The notes beneath the pieces are model-generated. The model worked only from the letters and a program-made list of their open reading frames with translations, did not search any database and was not told the DNA's origin. From assembly GCA_963811825.1 (NCBI GenBank), contig CAWESS010000036.1, positions 1-64,000 on the forward strand: DNA of 64,000 bases, given 5' to 3'. How positions within the stretch are numbered: the first letter of the stretch is position 1; the number at the start of each line of letters is the position of its first letter. The stretch is from Fodinibacter sp963811825 (lineage in GTDB: Bacteria; Actinomycetota; Actinomycetes; Actinomycetales; Dermatophilaceae). The translations under genes were made by a program, and so were the position numbers. Shown here piece by piece: positions 19,303 through 28,119 of this stretch.

Positions 19303-20157
19303 ATGGCCATCATCTCGTGCGACAACTGCCAGTCCGACAACGACATCCACCTCGAGGGCATGGGCCCTGACGGTGCACGGATCCTGCGGTGCGGCGAGTG
19401 CGGCCACACCTGGTCCCCCGTGGTCGTCAACCACTCCCCGACCTTCACCCGCACCCCGTTCGAGATGGCCCAGGGCCGCTTCGCGAACAGCGAGATGGTC
19501 GAGCCGGCCCTCGCCGCGCGCGTGAAGAAGCTCAAGACCAAGTTCCTCAAGGCGGGCACCGGCGCCGAGGCCGACCCCACCGTCGACGCCTACTACGCCC
19601 GCTGTCGCGAGCTGTTCTCGGTCGAGGGCCTGGAGAGCTGCACCCCGCAGGACCTCAAGGACTTCGTCACCACCCCGGTCGGCGCCAACCTCGGCAACAC
19701 CTCGATGTTCACCCGGGCCTGGAAGCGGCTCGGCGAGGACGTCGCCGCCGACCGCACCCGCGCGTCGATCAGCTACCTCCTTCGCGGCCCCGATGCCGTG
19801 CCGCTCGAGGACCGGCTGACCCAGCTCATCGAGGACCACGCCGGCACCGGGATGCCGGGTTTCAAGGAGGCGGCGCTGACCAAGGTGCTCTGCATCATGG
19901 AGCCCGACCGCTTCCTGCCGATCCTCACCTACGGCACCGAGGAGACCGGCAAGGCCGACCTGACCCGGGCGGTCTACGGGCTGCACCTGCCCAAGGTCGA
20001 CCTCACCTCGATGCAGATCGGCCGGCTCGCCGTGTGGTCCAACGACCTGTTGCTCGAGCTCGCCGGAGACGGGTTCACCGGGCCGCAGCACGTGGCCGAG
20101 TTCGTCTGGTGGGCCAAGGACCGCGTCGAGCACGCCGCGCTGGCTTCGGTCCACTAG
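19303..20157 (+). CDS. Zinc-ribbon protein, function unknown
   Basis: A 284-residue intact protein. A zinc ribbon lies at residues 5-37: ISCDNCQSDNDIHLEG and RILRCGECGHTWSP. The remainder is helical (VEPALAARVKKLKTKFLKAG, LFSVEGLESCTPQDLKDFV). Toward the end it includes LTKVLCIMEPDRFLPILTYG and FVWWAKDRVEHAALAS. This pattern is reminiscent of DNA- or RNA-binding accessory modules found near nucleases, but no catalytic motif is visible and I do not recognise the family. The ATG at 19303 follows GGAAGGGA. It is divergent from the NUDIX regulator across 112 bp and appears monocistronic. Confidence 0.7.
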   Translation: MAIISCDNCQSDNDIHLEGMGPDGARILRCGECGHTWSPVVVNHSPTFTRTPFEMAQGRFANSEMVEPALAARVKKLKTKFLKAGTGAEADPTVDAYYARCRELFSVEGLESCTPQDLKDFVTTPVGANLGNTSMFTRAWKRLGEDVAADRTRASISYLLRGPDAVPLEDRLTQLIEDHAGTGMPGFKEAALTKVLCIMEPDRFLPILTYGTEETGKADLTRAVYGLHLPKVDLTSMQIGRLAVWSNDLLLELAGDGFTGPQHVAEFVWWAKDRVEHAALASVH

Positions 20158-20504
20158 GCCGTCCCTGCCCGTCCGACCGCTAGGTCTGGGTCGGGCGACC
20201 AACGCAGGCCGGCTCCAAGACAGCTGTTTTCGCCTCATCGGCGACGGCTCGCGTTGCGCGACAACTCTATTCGCGTCATCCCCGACGCTCGTCGTCTCGC
20301 ACGCCCACCCCCGCGTCCCTGGTCACGGCGCTCTGTCGCGCCCGCAGCGCTGGCCGGCATCCCGACCAGGCTGGGCGCGAAGTGTGGCGCACGAGACATC
20401 TGCGTTGAGTCGTTAACTACTACAGCAAGTAGTAAGTTGGTGCGTGCAAGGAAAACCACAGGAAGGCCCACCACCCGCGGGCCTCGGAAGGACAAGAGAC
20501 CACC
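20158..20504. other. Intergenic region, 347 bp, lower GC
   Basis: No convincing ORF on either strand. It holds a GGCATCC heptamer at 20356 and an AT-rich palindromic stretch just upstream of the membrane protein gene at 20505 (listed separately). Confidence 0.5.
20416..20433. promoter_or_regulatory. Inverted repeat upstream of membrane protein gene
   Basis: ACTACT-N6-AGTAGT is a perfect 6-6-6 inverted repeat in an AT-rich pocket 72 bp upstream of the ATG at 20505. This size and position suit a dimeric repressor. No regulator is adjacent. Confidence 0.4.
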
Positions 20505-21092
20505 ATGCGCAGCTCATTCGACAAGCTCATCTCCTGGACCGGCATCGTCGTCGCCGTCGTCCTCCTCTTCGCCGGCGGCCTTCTCGTGTGGGCCTCCTCG
20601 TTCGCCACCCAGAACGTGCACGACCAGCTCAAGGCGCAGCAGATCACGATGCCGGCCGCGGAGCAGCTGACCACCCCCGCGCAGAAGGCGGCTCTGGGCC
20701 AGTACGCCGGCCAGGACCTCACCACCGGCGCCATGGCCAAGGCCTACGCCGACGAGTACATCCAGGTGCACATGGACGAGTCCTCGGGTGGCAAGACCTA
20801 CTCGCAGGTCTCCAGTGAGTTCATGGCCGCCAACAAGGCCGCGCCTGATGCCCCGGCCACTGCTGAGCTCGGTCAGCTGCGTCAGTCCCTCTTCATGGGC
20901 ACCACACTTCGCGGCATGCTCCTGAACGCCTACGCCTTCGCCACCCTCGGCACCATCGCGATGTGGGCGGCCATCGCCTCCTTCATCGGTGCAGCGGTCA
21001 TGCTCGCCCTGGGCGTCCTGGGCCTGCGCCACGCTCACAAGGTCGAGGGCATCAACGCTCCCGCCATCGAGAGCATCCCGGCAACCGTCTGA
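20505..21092 (+). CDS. Membrane protein with large extracytoplasmic loop, function unknown
   Basis: A 195-residue intact protein. An N-terminal helix (ISWTGIVVAVVLLFAGGLLV) is followed by a soluble section of about 100 residues (residues 35-135). Two C-terminal helices come next (AYAFATLGTIAMWAAIASFI and GAAVMLALGVLGL) and a short tail. The soluble part is rich in Gln, Ala and Thr and contains DEYIQVHMDESSGGKTYSQV. Similar proteins are common in actinobacteria but have no assigned function. The ATG at 20505 follows AAGGACAAGAG. The gene is closed by a clear rho-independent terminator at 21157. Confidence 0.75.
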   Translation: MRSSFDKLISWTGIVVAVVLLFAGGLLVWASSFATQNVHDQLKAQQITMPAAEQLTTPAQKAALGQYAGQDLTTGAMAKAYADEYIQVHMDESSGGKTYSQVSSEFMAANKAAPDAPATAELGQLRQSLFMGTTLRGMLLNAYAFATLGTIAMWAAIASFIGAAVMLALGVLGLRHAHKVEGINAPAIESIPATV

Positions 21093-21416
21093 CACCACCA
21101 CCCGTCTGACAGCGACACCCGCGGACCCTGAAGAAGCGGCCACTGTCAGAACCACGAAGCCCCGGTCGGCAATCGCCCACCGGGGCTTTGTCGTGTCTGC
21201 GACGACCTCATCGCCGGGGACGTCGCGGCACCCTCCTGGGCACAATGAGGAGGAACGAACGTGCTTGCGCACCGGCCATCTTCGGGCTGCGCGCCGGAGT
21301 GCTCGTGAGACACCGCGGGAGGAACGAGCCCGTGTGCTCCGGCCGACTCGTGGGCAGAGCCATCGCGCATGAATGAGGCGCAAGACGAACCAGCCGAGCA
21401 AGCCGAGTTCGCTGAG
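21093..21416. other. Intergenic region, 324 bp
   Basis: Contains the terminator at 21157-21188. Downstream, a strong GAGGAGGAACGAAC element precedes a 15-codon GTG ORF at about 21260 (ending TGA), and a second GGAGGAACGAG lies about 60 bp on. Nothing longer is convincing. Confidence 0.4.
21157..21188 (+). terminator. Rho-independent terminator
   Basis: A 10-bp perfect stem (AAGCCCCGGT / ACCGGGGCTT) with a 12-base loop, running into TTTG, follows the membrane protein gene by 64 bp. Confidence 0.8.
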
Positions 21417-22948
21417 CTATCGCTCGGGCTCGGCACTGGCGCGGTCGTCAACCTGCTCCGCGTCCCAGGCGTCGATCGGCACGGTGGCGTCCAGCTCGTA
21501 CCTCGCCCAGCGCTGCTCGTCGGGATCAGACCCGCGGATGGAGTCGAGCAGGCTCCGCAGCCGTTCTGACGTGAGGGGTGGCGGGCCGGTCAGCGAGCTC
21601 TCCGCCCGCAGCCGTTCGAGATGTCGGTCGTAGCCACCCGGGGTCAGGTCCCACACGACGTACCTGCCTGCATGGTCTGGTGTCGTGCGCACCGTCGCGA
21701 TCAGGCCTCGCTGGTGGACGAACCCATGGTGTCGTTGGCACAAGAAGGCGGCGTTGTCGATGTCGGAGGGCCCGCCGTCGGCCCAGTGAATGACGTGGTG
21801 CGCCTTGCACCAGGCCGCCGGAGCCGTGCACCCGGGATAGGTGCACCCGCGATCGCGGCGCATCAGCCGGCGGCGTTGCGCCCTCGTGAACAGGCGCACC
21901 ACCATCCCCAGGTCGAGGTCTTCTCCGGCGGTCCCGAGAACGTGCGGCACGAGGTCGGCTTCGCACGCGATGCGTCGCAACGACTCGGGCGAGAGCACGG
22001 TCCCCGTCGCGGTCGATCCGAGTACCTCGCCGCATCCGGTCCGTGACTCGAGGTCGGACAACGCGATGACCACGTGCACGGCGCTCGCCGAGCCGGCCGC
22101 ACCGTCGCCACCGCCGTGCTCGTCGGCATCCATGCTGGACGAGCGGCGGCACACCTCGGTCAGGGCCTCGACGCGCCGCTGCCCCGCCGGCCGGTGGTCG
22201 CGCTCGCCGGTCTCGTTGTTGGGCGCCGGTGCGCTGAGCCGACCGATCGCCGCCTCAAGGGCAGCCGCCTGCTCGGGAGTCATGAGCAGCTGGTACTCGG
22301 TGAGGTCACCGGACTCGACGAAGGGCGCCGACAGCCTGGCGGCAGGGGCCAACCGCTCCTGCAGGTCGTCCAGCGCACCGGGGGTGCCGTACTCGGCCAG
22401 GAGCCGTGGGCGCAGACGGCGCATCATCCCTGTCCCCACGTGCGGCCGAGGTCGAGCAGGGCGCCTAGCACCGTCAGCTTGACCTCCTCGCGCAGCGACG
22501 GCGCAAGCCTCTCGAACTCGCGCAGGGTCGCAGTCGCCAGGGCCGGCGAGATCGATCCCTGCGCCACGGCAGCCCACACGATGCCGAGCGGCGACTCGGG
22601 ATCCAGGTCGCCACCCTCCGGCCGCCACTGCGACACCGCCGGAGTGACGGCATCGGCGAGCTTCGCGACATCACCGGCACCCCCTTGCCGCAGCGACGGA
22701 GCGTGGTCTCGCACCCACGCGTGCGTGTTGCAGCCGGAGTCGGCAACCTCGCCCCTCGTGACCGCCTCCACGGTGATCTCCACCCGCGCCGCGGCCGCCT
22801 GGGCAGCGATGCCGTCGGTCAGCGTCATCAGCTCGGCCAGCTCCGGACCGGACGCCTGGTGCAGCACGGCTCGCACGTCGGTCAGCGCCTCGCGGGCAGC
22901 CTCGAACCGGGAGCGTCGCTCCGCGAGGGTCATCGGCCGGCTGTCCAT
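21417..22948 (-). CDS. DUF222 / HNH endonuclease (13E12 repeat-family type)
   Basis: About 510 residues with one frame change near 22430. The N-terminal two thirds form a DUF222 domain (ELAELMTLTDGIAAQAAAAR, WVRDHAPSLRQGG, LTEYQLLMTPEQAAALEAAI). The C-terminal HNH nuclease domain reads RDRGCTYPGCTAPAAWCKAH, HVIHWADGGPSDIDNAAFLC and RHHGFVHQRG. It carries the zinc cysteines, the catalytic His and the Asn. Members of this family are numerous in actinobacteria, behave like dispersed elements, and in mycobacteria include LexA-regulated genes. A GGAGG site precedes the ATG at 22948 and a LexA box lies 14 bases further up. Base composition is lower in GC than the surroundings. Confidence 0.9.
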
Positions 22949-22961
22949 GCCTCCATCATAA

Positions 22962-22977
22962 TCGAACACGTGTTCGC
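22962..22977. promoter_or_regulatory. LexA (SOS) box
   Basis: TCGAACACGTGTTCGC matches the actinobacterial LexA operator TCGAAC-N4-GTTCGA with one change. It lies 14 bp upstream of the HNH gene start. LexA itself is encoded at 55544, where a perfect box is present for comparison. Confidence 0.8.
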
Positions 22978-22983
22978 TATCGC

Positions 22984-23374
22984 AAGGCCTGTGGACGACG
23001 AGCCTGGACTCGCCCACTCCTCCAGCGTCTCCCCGGCATCCGGCAGCAGGTTGGGTCGCCCCGTCGTCTGGGTGAGGATCGACCGTGGCGTCTCCGACCA
23101 CAGGCCCGCCCCTCCCTGGGTAACAGCAGGACACGTCGAGGTCGACCTGGCCGCGCCGTGCGGCATCCAGAACCACCAGCCCGACCAAGGACTTGGTGAT
23201 CGAGCCGGCGTGGAAGGTCGTGCTGGGCGTCACTGGCGTGGCGTCGTCGATCCCGATGACACCGGCACAGATCACCTCCCGCTCCGTGCCGCGACGCAGA
23301 CCGATCTGCGCACCAGGCACCGACCACTCCCGGATGCCGTGATCGAGCAGCTCGTGCAACCCCTCGACGTCCAT
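22984..23374 (-). pseudogene. Truncated serine beta-lactamase-like hydrolase
   Basis: The first 130-160 residues of a class C beta-lactamase/esterase-type protein. It begins MDVEGLHELLDHGIREWSVP and carries the S-x-x-K nucleophile motif in TFHAGSITKSLVGLVVLDAA. After a frame change the expected next block is seen, TPRSILTQTTGRPNLLPDAG followed by ETLEEW. The sequence then runs straight into the LexA box and start of the HNH gene. The Y-x-N and K-T-G motifs and about 60% of the usual 350-400 residues are missing. The gene is therefore a 5' remnant, apparently truncated by acquisition of the HNH gene. Confidence 0.8.
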
Positions 23375-23458
23375 CCCCGAAGGCTAGGGCTCTGACGAGC
23401 CCGGCACGAGGTGCCAGCGGCCGCTCGATCCACCCGTCACGCCCGAGGCAGGGCAGCG

Positions 23459-23893
23459 TCAGGCCGGGGTGAGCGTCGTTCGCCGCAGCCGCAGCACGCC
23501 CAGGTAGGTCGCGACCACGAGAAGCCCGACGTAGACGTCGTTCTCGAACCAGCCGAACACGGTCTGCTTCTCCAGCCCGAACGCCGTCGGGTAGTAGAAG
23601 AACGCGATGACGAGCACGGTCACGAGGTAGGCGAGCACCGTGAGCTGGGCCCACCGCTCGGTCCGGCGGGCCAGCGAGGCCATGGCGAACGCCACCGCGT
23701 AGAAGCCCCAGGACAAAGGGGTGTCGACGGTGAAGGTCGGGTCCTCGATGCCCGCCATCCACGCGTAGATGGTGTGCACCACGGACAGGGTGAACGCGGC
23801 TACGAGCACGCCTGACATGTGCCGGCCGTAGGTCGACGTCCGGGCCGTCGCGCGGGTGCCGGGTGCGGTGCTGGTCAGGGATGTGGCGGTCAT
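23459..23893 (-). CDS. Four-helix membrane protein, function unknown
   Basis: A 144-residue intact protein. After a polar N-terminus (MTATSLTSTAPGTRATART) come four hydrophobic helices: MSGVLVAAFTLSVVHTIYAW, LSWGFYAVAFAMASLA, WAQLTVLAYLVTVLVIAFFY and VYVGLLVVATYLGVLRL. Short loops carry RRTER and PTAFGLEKQTVFGWFENDV. A GAGAGGAACG ribosome site precedes the ATG at 23893. It is divergent from the STAND regulator at 24052. No family is recognised. Confidence 0.65.
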   Translation of the reverse strand: MTATSLTSTAPGTRATARTSTYGRHMSGVLVAAFTLSVVHTIYAWMAGIEDPTFTVDTPLSWGFYAVAFAMASLARRTERWAQLTVLAYLVTVLVIAFFYYPTAFGLEKQTVFGWFENDVYVGLLVVATYLGVLRLRRTTLTPA

Positions 23894-24051
23894 GGTCGTT
23901 CCTCTCGTGGGGGCGGCTCGGATGCCGTCACGTCCACCGTCGCGTCGCGGCCGGCGGCATCCCACCCACAGCAGGCCCACACCGGCACCACACCCGCGTG
24001 CCCGCTCCAAGCACTGACGCACCCGGCATCCGACGCACTAGCGTCTGACTC

Positions 24052-26465
24052 GTGGATTCAGGTGCGGCGCCGGGCGACTTCGCCGTCGTGCTGCGCCGCC
24101 TGCGCGAGTCGCGGTCGCTCACCCAGGAGGAGCTCGCCGAGCGAGCCGGGCTGACCGCCAAGGCGATCGGCGCCCTCGAGCGTGGCGAGCGCCGGCGCCC
24201 CTACCCGCACACCGTCCGGTCCCTCGCTGACGGCCTCGGCGTGATGACGGCGAACGTGCCGGCTCTGGCGGCGGTCCCCGCGACGTACACCGCCGACCGC
24301 CACCCCGCCATCCCCGGATGCCGGGCCACCGGCCCCGGCCAGCGCCCCAGCCGCGCCCTCTCCCCGCACCGGTCTCCACCACCATCGGCCGCGAGGACGA
24401 CGTCGCCCGGCTGCTGCACCTCGTCACCTCCCCCGCGACCCGCCTGGTCACCCTCACCGGGCCGGGCGGAGTCGGCAAGACAAGGCTCGCCACGGAGGTC
24501 CTGGCCAGAGTGGCCGACAGCTTTCCGGACGGCACCGCCTTCGTGGACCTCGCCGCCGTGCGCGAGCCCGGCCTCGTGCTGGCGCGTGTGGCCGCAGCCC
24601 TCGGGGTCGTCGACGGCACGAACCACGGCAGCGGCCTCGTCGACCGCCTGGTCGGCCACCTCGCCGAGCGCAGGGTGCTCCTCGTCCTCGACAACCTCGA
24701 GCAGGTGCTGGCCGCGGCACCGGCCGTCGCCGACCTCGTCGCGCGCGCTCCGGGGCTGACGGTCCTTGCGACGAGCCGCGCCCCGCTGCGGGTCCGCGCC
24801 GAGCGCGAGGTGCCGGTCGCGCCGCTCCCGGTGCCGGATGCCGACGACCCTGCCTCCGTCTCCGACTCCGCGGCGGTCGCGATGTTCCTGGACCGGGCCG
24901 CCGCGTCCGGAGCGCCGATGGACGTCACGCCTGCCACGGCATCCACCCTCGCCGCCATCACCCGGCGGCTCGACGGCATCCCACTGGCCCTCGAGCTCTC
25001 GGCCGCCAGTGCCCGCGTGCTGCCGCTCGAGGCGCTGCTCGCGCGGCTGGAGCAGCGCGGCGTGGACACCGGCCTCGGCGCCGGCCCGCGCGACCTCCCC
25101 GACCGGCAGCGCACGATGACCGCCGTGCTCGACTGGAGCGCCGACCTCCTCGAGCCCGAGGAGGCCGAGCTGCTCGCGCGGCTGTCCGTCTTCTCGGGCG
25201 GGTTCTCGCTCGACTCGGTGGAGGCCGTCGTCGGCGCCACGAGCGACGGCGCGTCCACCGCCGACGTCCTGCCGGCGCTGACGTCACTGGTGGAGCAGTC
25301 ACTCGTCGTGCCGGTGGCTTCGCCGGATGCCGTGCCACGGTTCCGCCTGCTCGAGCCGGTGCGTCAGTACGCCGCCGTGCAAGGCGCAGGGTGCGGGCCT
25401 CGCCCTCCGACACGGCCGACGCCCACGCCACGCACTTCCGCGAGGCTGCCATGGCCGCCCACCGGCGGCTGCTGCACCGCCAGGACCGGCCCGGTGCTCG
25501 ACCGGCTGGAGGCCGACCACGCCAACCTGCGCTCGGCGTTCCTGCGGCTGGTCGAGCTCGACCGCGAGGCGGAGGCCGCGCAGCTCGCCGGGTCGCTGTG
25601 GCTACTACCTGGCGCAGCGGGGGTACGCCCGCGAGGGGCTCGGCTGGCTCGAGCGCCTCCAGGGCGCCGGTGGCGACGAGGCGGTCGCCCGCGCCGCCGT
25701 GGGGCGGATGGGGCTGCTGCTCGTCGTCGGCGACGTACCCGGCATCCGGCGTGAGGCCTCTGTCGCGCTCCCTCTGTCCCACCGACTCGGTGATGCCGAC
25801 CTCGAGGGCGAGGCGATGGTGCTCGCCGGGCTGGCCGCCGTGTTCGCGGGCGACCTCGACGCGGGGCGGCGGCTGCTCGAGCCCGACGTGCGGCTCACCG
25901 ACGAGCACGCGCAGCGCTGGCTGCTGCTTCACTCACTCATCGGCCGGGGCCAGGCGGCGCTGGTCGGCAGGGACATCGTGTCGGCCGAGTCGCTGCTCGA
26001 GCAGGCCCTCGTGCAGGCACGGTCGCTCGGCAACGAGTTCACGCTGTCGACCACGCTCAACACCGTGGCGACCCTGCGCGAGGCGATGGGCGACGACATC
26101 ACCGCCGCGCGCTGCTCGGGGAGTCGCTCCAGGTGGCGTGGCCGCTGCGGATCACCTGGACCATCGGCTACGCCGTGCCGGCCCTGGCGGGCGTGGCGGC
26201 ACGGGTGGGCGACCCGGTGGCCGCCGCAACGCTCTTCGGCGCCGCGGCGACCCTCGGGGCCTCGACCGCGGTCGACCCGCACTTCCCACCGTCGCGCGAC
26301 ACGGCCGACAACGGCCTCGCGAAGGCTCGCGAGGCCCTCGGGGACCAGGCGTTCCTCGCGGCGTGGGACGCCGGCCGGGCGGCGACCTCCGCGCAGGTCG
26401 CCGAGCTGGCCGCGCGGGTCGTTGCCGACGTCGTCGGCGGCGTCACCGACCGCGCACACGGGTGA
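24052..26465 (+). CDS. STAND-type regulator: XRE HTH, NB-ARC-like ATPase, helical repeats
   Basis: About 800 residues. An XRE helix-turn-helix is at residues 8-62 (VLRRLRESRSLTQEELAERA, KAIGALERGERRRPYPHTV). After a proline-rich linker an NB-ARC-like ATPase follows, with Walker A in TLTGPGGVGKTRLATEV and Walker B in RVLLVLDNLEQVL. A sensor motif, VLATSRAPLRVRAEREVPVA, and the winged-helix region (LDWSADLLEPEEAELLARLS) come next. The last 350 residues are TPR-like helical repeats. Such proteins sense a ligand with their repeats and switch the DNA-binding domain. Frame changes lie near 24240, 25385, 25500-25610 and 26120; homology continues across each. The GTG at 24052 is the first good start. 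The gene overlaps the convergent hemerythrin gene by 23 bp. Confidence 0.85.
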
Positions 26466-27120
26466 CGAACCGGCGGTACTGCCGGGCGCCGAGCACCTTG
26501 AGGATGACGCGCACCAGGGCGGCTGCTTGGCCAGCATCGCCCGGCGCTCGTCGGGAGTCGCAGTCCTCGAGGATGGCGCCGAAGAGGATGGGCAGCATCT
26601 TCTTGTCGATCTGCTCGATGCCGTGCTCTCCGAGGCTGTTCCACTCCGCGACGGTGACGTGCCGCTCGACCAGCGGCAGGATCTCGCGCTCCTCGAGGTC
26701 GAGGTGCTCGAACAGCGCGGCCGCGAAGCGGTCGAGCACGTCCGCGAGCTCAGCGCCCGTGGTGGCGGTGCCGTGCGCTCCCACGCGTCGAGGAGCGGCT
26801 GCGCCTGCCTCGGCGTAGCCGTCGACGACGTCGTGCTGGGCCTGCATCGTCTCGACCAGGCCGGTCGACGGCGCGGCGCGCTCGAGGAGCGCCGGCCAGA
26901 GGATGTCGTCCTCTCCCGAGTGGTGGTGGTGCAGGCCGTCGAGGACGAGGTGGAGCGCCTCGGCGATCGGCTGGGCCCGACCGGTGTCGCCGTCCGAGAC
27001 CTCGCGGATGAGCCGCGGCAGGAGGGTGAACTCGCGGCGGAAGACGCGGTGGATGACGACCATCTCGTGGACCCACGGGCGGTCGGTGGTCGGGGTGGTG
27101 CTGAAGGTGCTGGTGCTCAT
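26443..27120 (-). CDS. Hemerythrin-like HHE domain protein
   Basis: About 225 residues. Metal-ligand segments of a hemerythrin/HHE fold are visible: VHEMVVIHRVFRREFTLLPR, LDGLHHHHSGEDDILWPALL, MQAQHDVVDGY and LFEHLDLEEREILPLVERHV. These provide the His and Glu residues for a di-iron centre. Such proteins bind oxygen or NO or store iron; some protect against nitrosative stress. A C-terminal helix pair (EHGIEQIDKKMLPILFGAIL) follows. A local frame change around 26770 disturbs a short loop. The ATG at 27120 starts MSTSTFSTTPTTDRPW. It lies directly downstream of a membrane-protein gene, and the open frame between them has no stop. Confidence 0.85.
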   Translation of the reverse strand: MSTSTFSTTPTTDRPWVHEMVVIHRVFRREFTLLPRLIREVSDGDTGRAQPIAEALHLVLDGLHHHHSGEDDILWPALLERAAPSTGLVETMQAQHDVVDGYAEAGAAAPRRVGAHGTATTGAELADVLDRFAAALFEHLDLEEREILPLVERHVTVAEWNSLGEHGIEQIDKKMLPILFGAILEDCDSRRAPGDAGQAAALVRVILKVLGARQYRRFVTRVRGR

Positions 27121-27269
27121 GGCTGGCCCTCGGGCGGTGTGGTCTGGATGCCTCCAGCCTCGCCGTGAGCGCCCGCGCGCCCCACCTACAGCGACCCCCA
27201 CACCACCCCCACAGTCGCAGTCGGGGGCTCCGGCCGGCATCGCCGACCGGGGCCCCTCTCGCGGTCGAG

Positions 27270-27948
27270 TCACGTGGACTGGGCCACCATCGCCTCCGTC
27301 CTCGGGAGCCATCGACAGCTCCTCGGACGTGCCTCGCCGCACGCTGACGTGCAGCGCGTAGGCCCAGGCCCACAGCGTGGGCAGGATGACGCTGCCCATC
27401 GACGTGACCTCGGTGATGGCGAAGAAGCCGGGGATGAACAGGATCAGCGCCCACGGCGTGACCCTCGGCCGGAACCCGTGGCGGAGCATGAGGACCCCCA
27501 GCCACACCCCGACCAGTCCGATGACGAGCATCGGCACGAGCCCGATGACGAAGAAGACGTCGGTCCACACCGTGTAGTAGTCGCCCGCCACCGAGATGGT
27601 GGCCACGGCGTACGCGCCGAGCTGGATGCGCCAGGCCAGTCGCTCGGCACCCACCGGCCGGCGCCGCCGGTAGACGACCCACGCGGCGACGGTCATCGTC
27701 AGGAAGATCGGCAGCCAGATCTTGCCGTACGTCCAGTAGACGAAGATCGGGTCACCCCAGTCGAGAAGGGGGCGCACGGCATCCGACTCGAGCAGGGTCG
27801 TCCACACCCCTGGCACCCCCTCCTCCAGGTCGCCTGGGTGGCTGTTCATCCGGGACAGCGCGTGCAGCTGGCCCGCGACGGTGGCGAACACCGCCATCCC
27901 CCAGGTGAACACGCTCAGCCGCCTGGCCGTCGTCGTCGAGATGTCCAT
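27270..27948 (-). CDS. Seven-helix membrane protein, function unknown
   Basis: About 220 residues with six or seven hydrophobic helices: LSVFTWGMAVFATVAGQLHA, YGKIWLPIFLTMTVAAWVVY, IQLGAYAVATISVAGDYYTV, VFFVIGLVPMLVIGLVGVWL, VTPWALILFIPGFFAITEVT and SVILPTLWAWAYALHV. GAGGGAGGACG precedes the ATG at 27948. After about residue 215 the frame stays open through a low-complexity stretch into the hemerythrin gene. I place the end near 27270, where an alternative frame has TGA, on the assumption of an indel. The two genes are adjacent on one strand and may be one operon. Confidence 0.65.
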
Positions 27949-28052
27949 CGGTCGTCCTCCCTCGTCCTGCGGCCCGGTCAGGCCGACTCCTCGACGCTAG
28001 GAGCGGCGGGCGGGCGCGGTCGTCACCGCGCGGGCCGGCGTCGGTGGACCGC

Positions 28053-28074
28053 AGGAGGATCCCGGCATCCTCCT
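28053..28074. promoter_or_regulatory. Perfect hairpin upstream of histidine kinase
   Basis: AGGAGGAT / ATCCTCCT forms an 8-bp perfect inverted repeat around a 6-base loop, 46 bp before the kinase start. It contains one of the GGCATCC heptamers. It could be an operator or attenuator; it also lies downstream of nothing on the minus strand that needs termination. Confidence 0.35.
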
Positions 28075-28119
28075 TCGGGATGACGCGACGGTCACGTCGT
28101 CAGGCGTAGCGTCGGGCGC

